From positions 42,482,501-42,546,500 of the forward strand of contig NC_056755.1 of the NCBI RefSeq assembly GCF_018687715.1: 64,000 nucleotides of DNA. The letters are read 5' to 3'. The stretch is from Carya illinoinensis (Eukaryota > Streptophyta > Magnoliopsida > Fagales > Juglandaceae). Both the position numbers and the translations under genes were made by a program. Positions 12,421 to 23,524 of the stretch are shown one piece after another. The number at the start of each line of letters is the position of its first letter. Position 1 is the first letter of the stretch. A model generated the notes under the pieces. The model was not told the DNA's origin and searched no databases. It saw nothing but the letters and a program-made list of their open reading frames with translations.

Positions 12421-12937
12421 CCGAAACCCAGGTCCCTCGGTTCCTCTGCAGTTTGATTGTTTCCGAGTTTGTGGGTTTCGTCTCAGTTGATGATGGCTTA
12501 AGCGCAAGGGTTTCGTCTCAGTTGATGATGGGTTTCGTCTCATATTTTGAACACCTCAGCCACCACAAGTGCAAAAGGGGGTTACCGAACCTATGCTTGA
12601 TTTTTTTTTTTAATCTTTTTTTTGTTTACTTCAAGTGTTGTTCAATCTCTACCTCTAAATGGAGCTTTTGGGATTTGTTTGTTTTGTTCTCCGTTTTGTT
12701 TTGGTTTAGAACCTGTCAGATGGGGTTTTTATGGGTGTGCTAATTTTGTTCTGTTTTGTGTAGATCTGGTGAACTGGGTCTCTTTTTTGTGTAGATTTTG
12801 GTGCCATATTTTGATAAGGAGAAAATGTTTGCTTGAAATTGGTTTTGTCTCGAATTGATTTCTGGTGTTATATATGGTTTAGTGAATTTTGTTCTGATTG
12901 ACCTTTACAACACTGCACAGTAGTCTCAAACAATAAC

Positions 12938-13465
12938 ATGCACCATCCCCAACTACCGTATTTACAAAAACATGATTGTTTGAACAAGAATTTGAGAGGA
13001 GCTGATCTGCAGGAACCCTCGAGTCCTCGACATCTTTCATTCAGAACAAGGACCAAAGTCAGTGATAAAACAGGGTGGACTCATAATTTTCTATATCCTA
13101 GCGATGGTAGTAGAGGTTTTTGGTGGTGTGAAATCCAACAGCCTTGCAGTTATCACAGATGCAGCCCACTTGCTCTCTGATGTTGGAGGGTTCTCTTTTT
13201 ACTGTATGGACTTCAAGTTTGGTGGCAACATCACAGTGCAATATTCATCTCGAGATTTTTGGTGCACTACTATCAGCTAGCGTAGCTCATATGGCTGATC
13301 TCTAGGATTTTTAATTTATGAAGTCATTGACAGAATACTTTACAAAAATGCAAAGATGAATAGAACACCCATGTTTACAATTGCAGTATTAGGATTTATT
13401 ATCTTCTGTCTGATGTTTGCAGGGCTTGGTTACAATCACTACCACCAAAAAATTATGCTTTTAAA
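12938..13465 (+). pseudogene. Captured fragments of a metal-tolerance protein (zinc transporter, CDF family)
   Basis: At about 13086-13200 the frame reads VEVFGGVKSNSLAVITDAAH followed by LLSDVGGF. This is the hallmark of cation-diffusion-facilitator (MTP/ZAT) zinc transporters, including the metal-binding HxxxD-type site written here as DAAHLLSD. Further on, in other frames, GFLIYEVIDRILYKNAKM (about 13303-13356) and a stretch ending LGYNHYHQ (to about 13450) match the next transmembrane parts and the start of the His-rich loop. Frames are broken and the order is that of the parent gene, so this is a genomic or retro-copied fragment, not a working transporter. The parent gene is not in the window. 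Confidence 0.8.
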
Positions 13466-13896
13466 GCCTCAAAAACAAAAAAAAAACGGGTTCAATCCGG
13501 AACCCGGAATCCGGGTTTTACCAAACCCGGGTTCATCCGGGTTCCGGCCCAAATCTGACCCGGATTAACCCGGTCCGAGTTCCGGCCCGGATTTCAAATC
13601 CGGGTTCCGGTTTGGGTATACCCGGGTTCCTGGGTCGGAACCCGGATGAACAGCCCTACACTAACGTTTATAATTAATGTTACCCATTTAATTAATAATA
13701 AATCCTTTGGGCTGTAGCTTCTCTTTGCGGTCCTGTTCTGCAGATCGATTGAGAACTAATTAGTAGCTAGGTTTCCATTTTGTCGAACCTAAGGATAGGC
13801 TAGGCTAGCTAGCTGCTTTTGATCTTACTTTAGGCCCAGTACCTTAGTTTTGACTTCATCTGCGTACGTTCTAATTTCTCCGGGTAAAATATATAC

Positions 13897-14406
13897 TTTT
13901 TTTTTTTTTTCTCTCTGAAAGAACTTTCATTAATAAAATTGATACAGTACAGGTATAAATACTTTAGTAAAGAAATTACATAACTGGTGTATCTTTATCA
14001 TTATGAAAAGTAAGAGCACTAGCAATGATTTATTTATCTTCATTTTTGAAGTCACATTTAAATAAACTTGCCACAATTTTATCTACATTAGTTTATTTAT
14101 CTTCATAATTTTAAATAACTATGAACAGTGGTTATTCATGTTTGAAGATGTAATTTTCCTTATTTAAACATTATTTTATTGTTTTTTCTCTCTCCTCTCA
14201 ACTCTCTCTTTTCTCTCTTTTTCTCTCTTTTCTTTTTTCTCTTCTCTCTCTTTATTATTTTATTATTATTTTATCAAAAAATACATAATCCAATGTAGGA
14301 ATTTTTCTTCATATTCAAAATTAATCTTTAAAATATATAATTTTACATATAAAGATAAAGAAACCATTGCTAATGCTCTAAGAAGGTAAGGAGAAACAAC
14401 AATAAG
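13897..14406 (-). mobile_element. LINE (L1-like) 3' end with poly(A) tail, reverse orientation
   Basis: A run of 14 T at 13897-13910 is the poly(A) tail of a minus-strand LINE. The 3' UTR lies to its right, is interrupted by a MITE (14014-14378), and is then cut by the CACTA insertion at 14407. It continues at 25317, where the RNase H coding end is found. Confidence 0.65.
14014..14378. mobile_element. PIF/Harbinger (Tourist-like) MITE
   Basis: Inverted ends GAGCACTAGCAATGATTT and AAACCATTGCTAATGCTC are near-perfect complements. The flanking 3-bp duplication is TAA (14011-14013 and 14379-14381), as expected for PIF/Harbinger. It is 365 bp with no coding capacity and an AT- and TC-rich interior. 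Confidence 0.8.
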
Positions 14407-14579
14407 CACTACAACAAAAAACATTTTTTGGGACGAAAATTTTCGTCCCAAAATGTATAGCTTTCGTTTCGAAAGATTTTTTGGGACGAAAAAATTTCGT
14501 CCCAAGGTCGTCCCAACATCACTGTCCTAGAAGATATATTGGGATGAAAATCACAATTTCGTCCCAAAATAAATCTTTT

Positions 14580-14960
14580 GGAACGATTTTGAAATTGACC
14601 GTTCGATACCGTTCGAACGATGGATTTTTTTGTCACGGTTAAAATTCGTTCCAGAATAGCATTCGAATGCTTCTCATATACCGTTCGAACGTTAACGTTT
14701 CTTTTGAACGGTTAGCAAGATACGTTCAAACGATCAATAGAAATACGTTCGAATGTTAAATGAGCCGATCGAACGGTACAAGAGATCGAACGGTGATGAT
14801 CAACGTTCGAACGATATGGTAATTTCTTGCATTTGAACGTTTTTTTGAGCATCTGGTATCGTTCGAACGGTTTACGCATTGATGTTTGAACGCTACATTA
14901 TCGTTTGAACGGCATGCCCATTAATGTTCGAACGTGACTCGGTCGTTCGAACGGATATTA
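14580..14960. repeat. CACTA subterminal array of CGTTCGAACG-type palindromes (left end)
   Basis: About a dozen direct and inverted copies of TTCGAACG and near variants such as GTTTGAACG. In CACTA elements such subterminal motifs are the binding sites of the element's TNPA-like protein. Confidence 0.85.
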
Positions 14961-15144
14961 TTTTTATTAAAACCAATAATTATAAAAAAACTAAATAGAC
15001 ATCCATATTATTTGAAAAACATAAATTAGGAACTGTTTAATTATTCACAAAAGTTTTATAATAAGTGCGAAGAAATAAATAACCATAAAACTAGCATTGT
15101 TCATACATAATTAGATAATGTCATAAGCTAGACGTAAAAAACCA

Positions 15145-16650
15145 TCAGTTGGTTGGAGGCCTGTACTGTTGCATAAGCTGTTGCATTTGGAGTTGCATAT
15201 CTCTCCTGAACTCTGCTTGTTCTTCTTCATGTTGTTTGAGGCGCATCTCCATGTCTCCTTGTCTCGCCAATTGAGCCTCTAACTCTTGTTGTTTTGCAAC
15301 CAATTATTCAATTCTACGATTCGCATTCTCTTGAGTTATAGAGGCAGACCCGGAAGAAGAGGAAGAGGGAGAAGGTTTTACACAGCGACCCAAACCCCTC
15401 AAATATCCTGAACGTTCACCCAGAACTTGTGTAAAAATCTCAACATCTGTATTTAAGGAATTTTGATCTGACGCAGATTCAGCACGCAGGGCAACCATTT
15501 TATCCTACACATAAGATAAAGAGTTAATATCATCATAAATATTCAAATATATTTATTTAAAATAAATTATAATACTTACATAATTTTCACGGGCATCAGG
15601 ATGACTCCACTCTCCATTACGATTAGTATGTGATGCAGCATATAATTTTGTCAGATCATAATTGGCATCTGAATCTTGCTATAATAAAGATTTGTTAAGA
15701 TATAAAATCATTATGATTGATATATTCAGTTAACTATATATAAATAAAAGAATAGCAATATCAATTTTTTAGAGAGGCGGTGGAAAGATCTTGAGCCTGC
15801 ATGATGAGTAATCTTCAATTTTGATCTATTTGTTTTGTTTATAGAACTTCGCTCCTACATAAGAATTGAAAATATTAAAAAGCGGAATTAAAAATAGAAC
15901 TAAAATAATTAAATTAATTATACCTTATATGATGAATCCTCAAACATGTCACAAAATTTTTCCCAATTAGAAGGTTGCACATCTTGAAAAGGATGTTGGC
16001 GTGCTTCTTCACTATTCTCAAACTTATTATAATGCTCATGACACCTCACCTTATACTTGCGGAATGCATTACTCATAAGCTCTTCCACAGTTTTACGCTC
16101 CTCTCTGCGACCAAAATTTAATTTAAAATCATCCTTACAGAAAAAAGTTTGGACAAAAATATTATCATTTATAATATTCTAACTTTAAAGTAAAATAAAA
16201 TTATCAGTCCAATTAAATTTCATTTATTAAACATTACCAAACAACGCTTCTTAATAAGGTCCTTAACATCTTGGGGGACTTTCTTCCATGAACTTGTTGC
16301 CAAAGGTGCATAAGTTCGTGTAAGAGCACCCACATGCGATGCAAGCCAAGCTGCTGGTTGTCCTTCGCCTCCGGTATGTTCTTCAAGAATGTTAACTTTG
16401 ATCTTACCCACCTTACGATATTTTTCCAACGTCACGCCTCTCGTAGTGCCTCGACCTTGACGAGATTGTACTGTGAAGTCATCATGATATATAACATTAT
16501 TATCAATTTTCTATTATAATCTTAATTAATAACTTTTATGACTATTAGAATTTTATCTTGTTCTGTAGAGTCAATCTCTAATGGTGAGTCTGAAGGAGAG
16601 CTAGGAACAGGTGGAGATGGGTTGCGCACTTCCTTTCTCTTCGGAGGCAT
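15145..16650 (-). pseudogene. CACTA second gene, PTTA/TNPA-like plant transposase (Transposase_24 type)
   Basis: Start ATG at 16650 gives MPPKRKEVRNPSPP. After an intron comes GRGTTRGVTLEKYRKVGKIK (about 16470-16410), the usual opening of this family, then WLASHVGALTRTYAPL and WKKVPQDVKDLIKKR. A further exon (about 16107-15925) reads EELMSNAFRKYKVRCHEHYN and HPFQDVQPSNWE. The last exon contains VEIFTQVLGERSGYLRGLGR, another family landmark. An in-frame TAA at 15304-15306 cuts off a Gln/Glu-rich coiled-coil tail that would otherwise run to TGA at 15145-15147. It would normally bind the subterminal motifs and assist transposition. Exon edges are approximate. Confidence 0.8.
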
Positions 16651-16724
16651 AATTTCAAAAAACTGATACAATATTCATTAAGTAAAATAGTGCTCATCAT
16701 CACGTAATGTGAAAATATAATTCG

Positions 16725-19700
16725 TCAATCACTATCTGTATCAGTATCATTTGACAATTCAGTCTCATCTTCTGTAGATACTTCAGATGAATCAACACTT
16801 TGCTCAAGTGTCGCATCAACAATTTCAGCCTCAATATCTTCTCTATTCAATGGAATCATCTCATATTGGCTCAAATCTACAAACAAATTAAAGACGGGTT
16901 GACTCTCTTGGTATGCTTCTTGAGTAGAGTTATCATCTTCTTCTTCATCTCGCCCTTCTGCCTGAGGGATAACATCATATATATTTCTTGGAGCATATTT
17001 TTGTACTACTTGCCATTGAGTTCCTAACTTCGGGTCATCTAAGTAGAATACTTGAGATGCTTGAGAAGCTAAAATAAATGGATCATCCTCGTACCATTTT
17101 CTTGATGTATTAATACTCAAGAAATATTCATCATCACGGACTCCAGTTCAAGGATTACTTAAATCCCACCAATCACACTTAAACAGATACACTGTAAGCT
17201 CCCCCAAATATTTCATTCCAATTATATCAACAATCACTCCATAGAAATCAATAGTTTCTCCATCATGACTTCCCTCAACTAGGACACCACTATTTTGTGT
17301 TTTCCTATAATGATCTCGATCTATTGTGTGATACCTACTACCACGAGAAATATATGTAGAATATCTTGTAGCTCGTCTCGATGGGCCACACGCTAATGCA
17401 TACAATTCATCTGATATATCGTTTGGATTATTGGCATGCATTTGTACAACCTACATATTAAGTAAAACTTCTATTATATCAATAAAAAAACAATCAATAT
17501 TTTCTATTTGTATTGAATGAAGTGTCGCATATGTAATGTCATTACCCGTTGTTCAAACCATCTCGGAAACTCTTCTTCATGTTTCTGGTCTATATCATTT
17601 ACTCCTAGTTCCTTGAGCATGTTAATATGATCACTGAAATTGATGATTACCACATGTATTTTATATTATTAGAATTTTGCGAAAGTAAATGAGCGAATAC
17701 TAAATTAAGAAAAGATTAATACTTACTTCAAGTAAATCTCTATCTCAAGGCAATTGTTCAGCATGTACCACTGAGCTTTCTCAAACTCTCTTCCACATAA
17801 GTCATAACCACGCATTGCACCAAGTGGATGTACTTGTTGGGAAAACACGGAAAACACATTTCGTTGTCTTGCTCTGTCAACGTCAAAGTTTCTTTCTAGC
17901 CGATCAAACCTAGTGTCAACTCCGTGGAAATATTTGGAACATAAAGTATGCCACCCATCATCAATATATGCTTCTGCAATTGATCCTTCTGGGCGAGCTT
18001 TATTACCAACTGTTCGTTTCAACTTCCCAAGAAATCGTTCAATGGGATACATCCATCTATACTGAACTGGTCCTGCATGTCGAGTCTCACGTGGCAAATG
18101 GACGGCCAGGTGAACCATGACATCGAAAAATGATGGTGGGTAAATACTTTCTAGCTTACACAATATTATGGGAATTTCCCGTTCCATTCGATCCAAAGCT
18201 TCTACATTTAATGTCCGTGCACATAAGTCTTTGAAAAATAAACCCAACTCAGTCAAAGCCACGCGCACGTCTCTAGTCAAGTACCCACGTATACCAATAG
18301 GCAAGATACGTTGCAAAAGGACATGACAATCATGACTTTTTAACCCAGTTATTTTCCAGTCATTTGTTCGCACACACCTTGTCAAATTCGAGGCATAACC
18401 ATCCGGTAATTTAATTTTCATTATCCACTCACAAAAAGTAGCCATTTCATTCCTTGACAATGTATACCACCCAATCGGCATGTAAACGGACGAACCATTT
18501 TCTTGCAACTGCATTTCCGGTCTTATTCCCAATCGCTTCAAATCCTTCCTTGAGTTTAATGTATCCTTCGTTTTTCCTTCAATTGACATCAATGTTTCCA
18601 ATACGGATTCGCATATATTTTTTTCAATATGCATAACATCAAGACTGTGCCGTAATTTTAACTTTGACCATTATGGAAGATCAAAAAATATACTCTTCTT
18701 AGTCCAATTCAACTCAGATGTAGCTCGTTTTCTCTTTCGTTGTTTTTTACCAAATTCATTACAACCAACATCTACAAATTGTGCAAGTAAATCTTCACCA
18801 GACAAATATGGTGGAGGTTGGCCCCATTCAACAGTACCATCAAATATTTGTGAATTTCCCCGCCATCTATGATCACCAGGTAGAAATCGACGATGACCCA
18901 TGAAGCATAATTTCCTCCCGTAAGTGAGCCATTCAGATTTAGTATGTTTGTTACAAGTTGGACATGCCATTTTCCCCTTAGTAGTCCAACCTGACAAGTT
19001 TCTATATGCTGGAAAATCATTTATTGTCCATAAAACGGCAGCATGCATCTTGAACGACTTGCCTGTTGTTGAATCAAATGTGACAACCCCATTTTCCCAC
19101 AAATCTTTCAATTCTGCAATCAATGGCTTTAAATGTATGTCTATATCATTTCCCGGTAATCTCGGACCTGGAATGAGCAAACTCATCATGAAATATGGAT
19201 CTTTCATACACTTCCACAGTGGTAGATTATACGGCATAAGTACGACTGGCCAAGTACTGTGACTAGTACTCATGTTCCCAAACGGATTAAATCCATCTGT
19301 TGCCAACCCAAGTCTCACATTACGTGGTTCTTCTGCAAACCATGTATGCTCCTTATCAAATTCCTTCCACACATGAGAGTCAACAGGATGTGATAAAATA
19401 TCATCGTTTCTAACTCTGGCTGATGAGTGCCATATCATGTCTGCAGCCGTTGCACGTGACATATATAATCGTTGTAATCTAGGTGTCAATGGAAAGTGGC
19501 GTACTACCTTTTGCGGCACATTTTGTTTGTCAGATGTCCATCTTGATTCGTGGCATATGAGACATTCGTTCAACTGCTCATTCTCTTGCCAAAATAATAT
19601 GCAGTCATTCTTACATGCATGTATTACGTTGTAATCAAATCCAAGTCCTCGTTTCAATTTTTTTGCTTCATAGAAGTTACGAGGAAGTGTATTATCTGAT

Positions 19701-20308
19701 GGCAGTGCCTCCTTAAACAACTCGAGTAACATATTGACAGCCTTAATTGATAATCGGCACATTGATTTTATGTGAAGCAGTCTTACGGTAAATAACAACT
19801 TACTGTGTCTTCTGCATCCTGGATATAGTTCACGTTGTGGCTCATTCTATAATCGTGCAAAAGTATTATGACCCCCATCATTTGAACTTGATGTGTCCAT
19901 GCCACCTTCATTCATAAACATTCCCGCACCGATGTCACCTAACATTTCTTCCATATCCTCATCATACTCATCTTCAACAACATCTGGTTGTACATCTTCA
20001 TCGATCTCTTCTTCTTCATGTGGAGCATCGAATGAAGTTGGATATGGTTCCCCGTGTAAGACCCAATCAGTATAACCCTTGTCAATACCTTTTACAAACA
20101 GATGCTCTCTCACCAAGTCTATCTTATGAGAGCGCAAATTCCTACATGCTTTACATGGGCATCTAATACGTCCATCACTATCACATGTACCCAATGCAAA
20201 CTCTAAGAATTTCTTAACACCTTCAGCATATACGTTGTAATTCTGACCCAAACGATCGCTAACTCGCATCCAACTCTTATCCATGCTGACTATCTTCATT
20301 ATAAACAA
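16725..20308 (-). pseudogene. CACTA TNP2-type transposase, three nonsense codons
   Basis: Read on the minus strand from 20308 (natural start probably MDKSWM a few codons in). Domains in order: the N-terminal transposase-associated Cys-rich domain (RIRCPCKACRNLRSH), a long acidic linker, the TNP2 core (LGLATDGFNPFGNMSTSHS, PGNDIDIHLKPL, GHRRFLPGDHRWR), the following conserved domain (RYMYPIERFLGKLK-like, as RWMYPIERFLGKLK) and the C-terminal DUF4216-like domain (VYLFKCDWWD, FYLDDPKLG). A short exon at 17633-17546 (EEFPRWFEQR) has canonical GT/AG borders, with introns on either side (about 17728-17634 and 17545-17448). In-frame stops lie at 19847-19849 (TAG), 18671-18673 (TAA) and 17148-17150 (TGA). 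No frameshift is needed to link the parts, so decay is by point mutation. Confidence 0.93.
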
Positions 20309-22770
20309 TCACGTGTGCATCAACAAACAAGCATGTATCATGTATCAATCAAGGAGTATGCCACCTTACACCGGGTAGTTGGTCCTATCCCATTCGGAAT
20401 TGTAAGATCATAGTCGCAAACCTATCCTCTATAATCTGTCACGCCCAACAAAATTTCGGCAGCATCTTCCCATAGTTCTCCAAATATGCTCGTCTGGTTG
20501 TGTGCACCGACTTGTTAATCGTCGATACAACATCACCGAAACTGCATATCCGGAGAACAAGGGATAAATCTGTCAAAATCTTAATGTTGGACGTATAACA
20601 GATATAGATCGATAGTTTGCGAGAATGATCTTACAATTCCAAACTGTCCACTCTGGACAATTCAAGAGTTATCAGTCTTTCAATTAAGGCGGATTGATAA
20701 CTCTCGAACGGGTCTAAGAGTAATATTGATGAACAAGCAATATAAGATATGCCAATATTTAATATGTATCAAACAAACAATGCAACATATGTTAATTAAG
20801 TATTTATATTATTAAATAATTAGATAGTTGTTTTATATCTTTCAAAATATTTTATCAATTATAACTATTTGTATTGTAATTAACAAGCATGTTAATAATT
20901 ATAACTATTTGTATTGTAATTAACATTCATTTTATATCTTATAATTCGGAATTTATATTTTAATCAAATTCATTTGATTACTTTTAACTTTTAAGTATTT
21001 AAGTATTATTAAATCCAGATTATTTATATTTTATTTAAAATTCATTTTATTAATTCAAATATTAAGTATTTTTGTGTTATTAAAACAAAACAAATTGTAT
21101 TAACCTATAGTTGAATAATTCAACATCATAAATAATTAAGTTTTGTAGCAAATCTTAGATGATTTGTAATTTAATTCATTCTCATTTGATTATTTGAATC
21201 TTTTATGTATTTAAGTATTATTAAATGTAGATTATAAATAATTAATTTTTAATTCAACTCCTGCATTTAAAATGTTAATTATTTTAACACTGACCAACAT
21301 AACGTTCAAACGGGGTTCGTCACCGTTCGATCTAAGGACATACGTTCGAACGGCACATGAATACCGTTCGAACGGATTACTTCCAGAAATCAGTCGTCTT
21401 CAACCTCCGAGAACCCCAACATTTACAGTCCATATTACATTAAAAGATAGCAAACTATATGACGAACTCATGTAAGCAAACGAAAACACTTATATAACAA
21501 CTAAAATGAGGTCAAATTTAAGAATAATACCTGATTTGGAGAGATAAAGCGGAAAATCCACCAAACGGTCAAAACTCTTCACCAAACGGTAAAAAATAAC
21601 CTCTTAATCCGAAAATATAAGAGATTGATAGGAGTTAGTAATATTTGAGGGCTAGATTGAAGAATAATGGCGTTGGTTGGAAGAAAATGAGCGTGGGAGT
21701 GATATTGAGTCGACTGGAACGAGTGCGAGATTGTGAGGTTCTGTTGTGTAAATGTAGAACATTTACGTTCGAACGGTTGTTTAATGAACGTTCGAACGTC
21801 AAATCGATTAGCAGGAAAAATTTTCCCCCGCTAATCTAACGTTCGAACGTGAAAATACACGTTCGAACGTTTTATTATACGTTTGAACGGTTATATTTAA
21901 CCGTTCAAACATCAAATCGATTAGCGGGAAAAATTTCCCCCGCTAATCTAACGTTCGAACGTTAACATATCCGTTCGAACATCATTAATGAACGTTTGAA
22001 TGCCATTATTAAACCGTTCAAACATTTAAGTTATATTGTTGCTTATTGTATTTTTTTTGCACTATACCTTTAAATATAATAACTTCTAAATATACTATAG
22101 TTTAGAGACATAGTAATATAACTATATAATATATAATCAAACAAATATTATATAGTTTAGTAACATATATAGTATAAAATATCATATTACATCTAATATT
22201 ATAGTCAAGTACATATATTAACCTATTATATATAACATATATATGGTACCATAGCATAGGGTTATATAGATCACATGCATATATATATATATAATGTTTA
22301 GTACTATTATATTATTATTATATTATTTAATAAATGGATATATATATTAATATATATAGTGTCATCTATACTAGTATATATATGTGATACTAGTTAATAT
22401 CACATATAATATATATGTTATATAAATACATGAACATAGTTTCATGTATATAGTAGTCTATATTATATTAATTATACTATATAATATAACTTATACTATA
22501 TACTATATAATATTCAATAGTATAATATATTTTAATTAAATATTATATAATATATACTATATATATAAAAAATTATATATATAATACATAGTGTTTAATA
22601 ATATATAAGTGCATTAAATATATTGCATTATAATATATTTAACGGTTAAAATATATTCTAATTGAATTAATTATTATATTTAATATAATTAATACCGAAT
22701 ATTGCATTTAAATATTATTTATTATCATGAAAAACCGATTAATTAGGGAAGTGATTAATATTCAGTTAAT
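20309..22770. other. CACTA internal non-coding DNA, very AT-rich
   Basis: 20309-20720 is the upstream region of the transposase gene. It includes an inverted pair AGAGTTATCAG / TGATAACTCT near 20670-20705. 20720-21280 and 22030-22740 are nearly pure A/T with TA simple repeats. No gene is seen. Confidence 0.6.
21290..22030. repeat. Internal CGTTCGAACG palindrome array in the CACTA element
   Basis: More than ten copies of GTTCGAACG-type motifs. A longer duplicated stretch contains ATCGATTAGC followed by a CCCCCGCTAATCTAACG block, seen at about 21805-21848 and 21913-21957. Unlike the subterminal arrays it lies 3.3 kb from the right end, between the transposase and the accessory gene. Confidence 0.8.
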
Positions 22771-22771
22771 A

Positions 22772-22818
22772 CGTTCGAACGGTAGTAACTTACCGTTCGA
22801 ACGACACTGCATATATAA
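22772..22818 (+). promoter_or_regulatory. Promoter of the CACTA accessory gene: two CGTTCGAACG palindromes and a TATA box
   Basis: Two perfect palindromes at 22772-22781 and 22794-22803 are followed 8 bp later by TATATAA (22812-22818). Downstream a 5' leader runs to a GT splice donor at 22959; the matching acceptor (TTTCAG) ends at 23514, just before the ORF. Confidence 0.65.
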
Positions 22819-23189
22819 GCCCCCGACGTCACTTTCACCGAAGGTTGCACGTCTCCATTTCCTCCGTACTAAGCCTCCAAACCGTCGATCTCTACCGTTG
22901 AACCCCGTCTTCGCCGCTGTCAACAGTGCCCACTCAAAGCCTCTACCTCTAACTACCGGTATTTTTCATTTTTAAAGCATTTTACCGTTTAGATTTAGGT
23001 TTTTGATAGATTAATTGTTTAACTTAGGGTAAACCGATTTATACATCAAAATAATCGGTAGATTTGCATAAAACCTTGTTAGGAACGTTTATTTAGGTTT
23101 CTATTGCATTTATTTTGGTGTAAAATCCAGGGAATCGAAGGATTCCATGGATTTCAATGGCCGAGTCGACTCGGCCTGGAATCCCAATC

Positions 23190-23365
23190 GACACGAAAAT
23201 CGTTCGAACGCTATGCGTAGCGTTCAAGCGATATAACATAACGGTCGAACGGTTTGTCTGTAACCGTTCGACCGTTACAGTAATACGTTCGAACGATATA
23301 AGATAACGGTCGAACGGTTTGTCTGTAACCGTTCGACCGTTACAGTAATCGTTCGAACGGTTTTT
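23190..23365 (+). repeat. TTCGAACG / GTCGAACG motif cluster in the 5' leader intron
   Basis: A roughly 72-bp unit built around ATAACGGTCGAACGGTTTGT is repeated twice in tandem, with TTCGAACG and TCGACCG variants. It lies inside the inferred intron 22959-23514. Confidence 0.75.
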
Positions 23366-23524
23366 AATTTTATATTTATATTATTTATATTGATATTGAG
23401 AAATATATTTATCGTTGATAATGTTGTTAATGTTATTTATCTAGTCTGTAAATAGTTATTTATTGTATTTTTCTTGTTAATGTTATATATCTAGTTTGTA
23501 ATTATAAATTTCAGGTTGATTATA

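Larger units (their letters stand above)
12087..13658 (+). mobile_element. Non-autonomous hAT-like element carrying host gene pieces (Pack-hAT)
   Basis: Imperfect terminal inverted repeats start TAGGACTGTTCAT and end ATGAACAGCCCTA. Near-matching 8-bp target duplications flank it: CACTAATG (12079-12086) and CACTAACG (13659-13666). An 8-bp duplication and this end type fit the hAT superfamily. The ends are unusually GC-rich, with repeated CCGG/CCCGG motifs (about 12110-12250 and 13490-13645). No transposase is present. The paralogous copy at about 30770 lacks the element. Confidence 0.85.
11260..13893. repeat. Segmental duplication, copy 1 (interrupted by a hAT-like element)
   Basis: Blocks here match 29860-31010 in order and orientation: the AATATATTATTTATTGAATT block, the AGGGAAATGATTAAATTAAA block, the CTGATCGATGGTAGTAGTCA block and the CTTTGGGCTG block. 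By eye the blocks are around 85-90% identical with indels. The copy is split by the insertion at 12087-13658 and ends where the LINE poly(T) begins at 13897. Confidence 0.85.
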
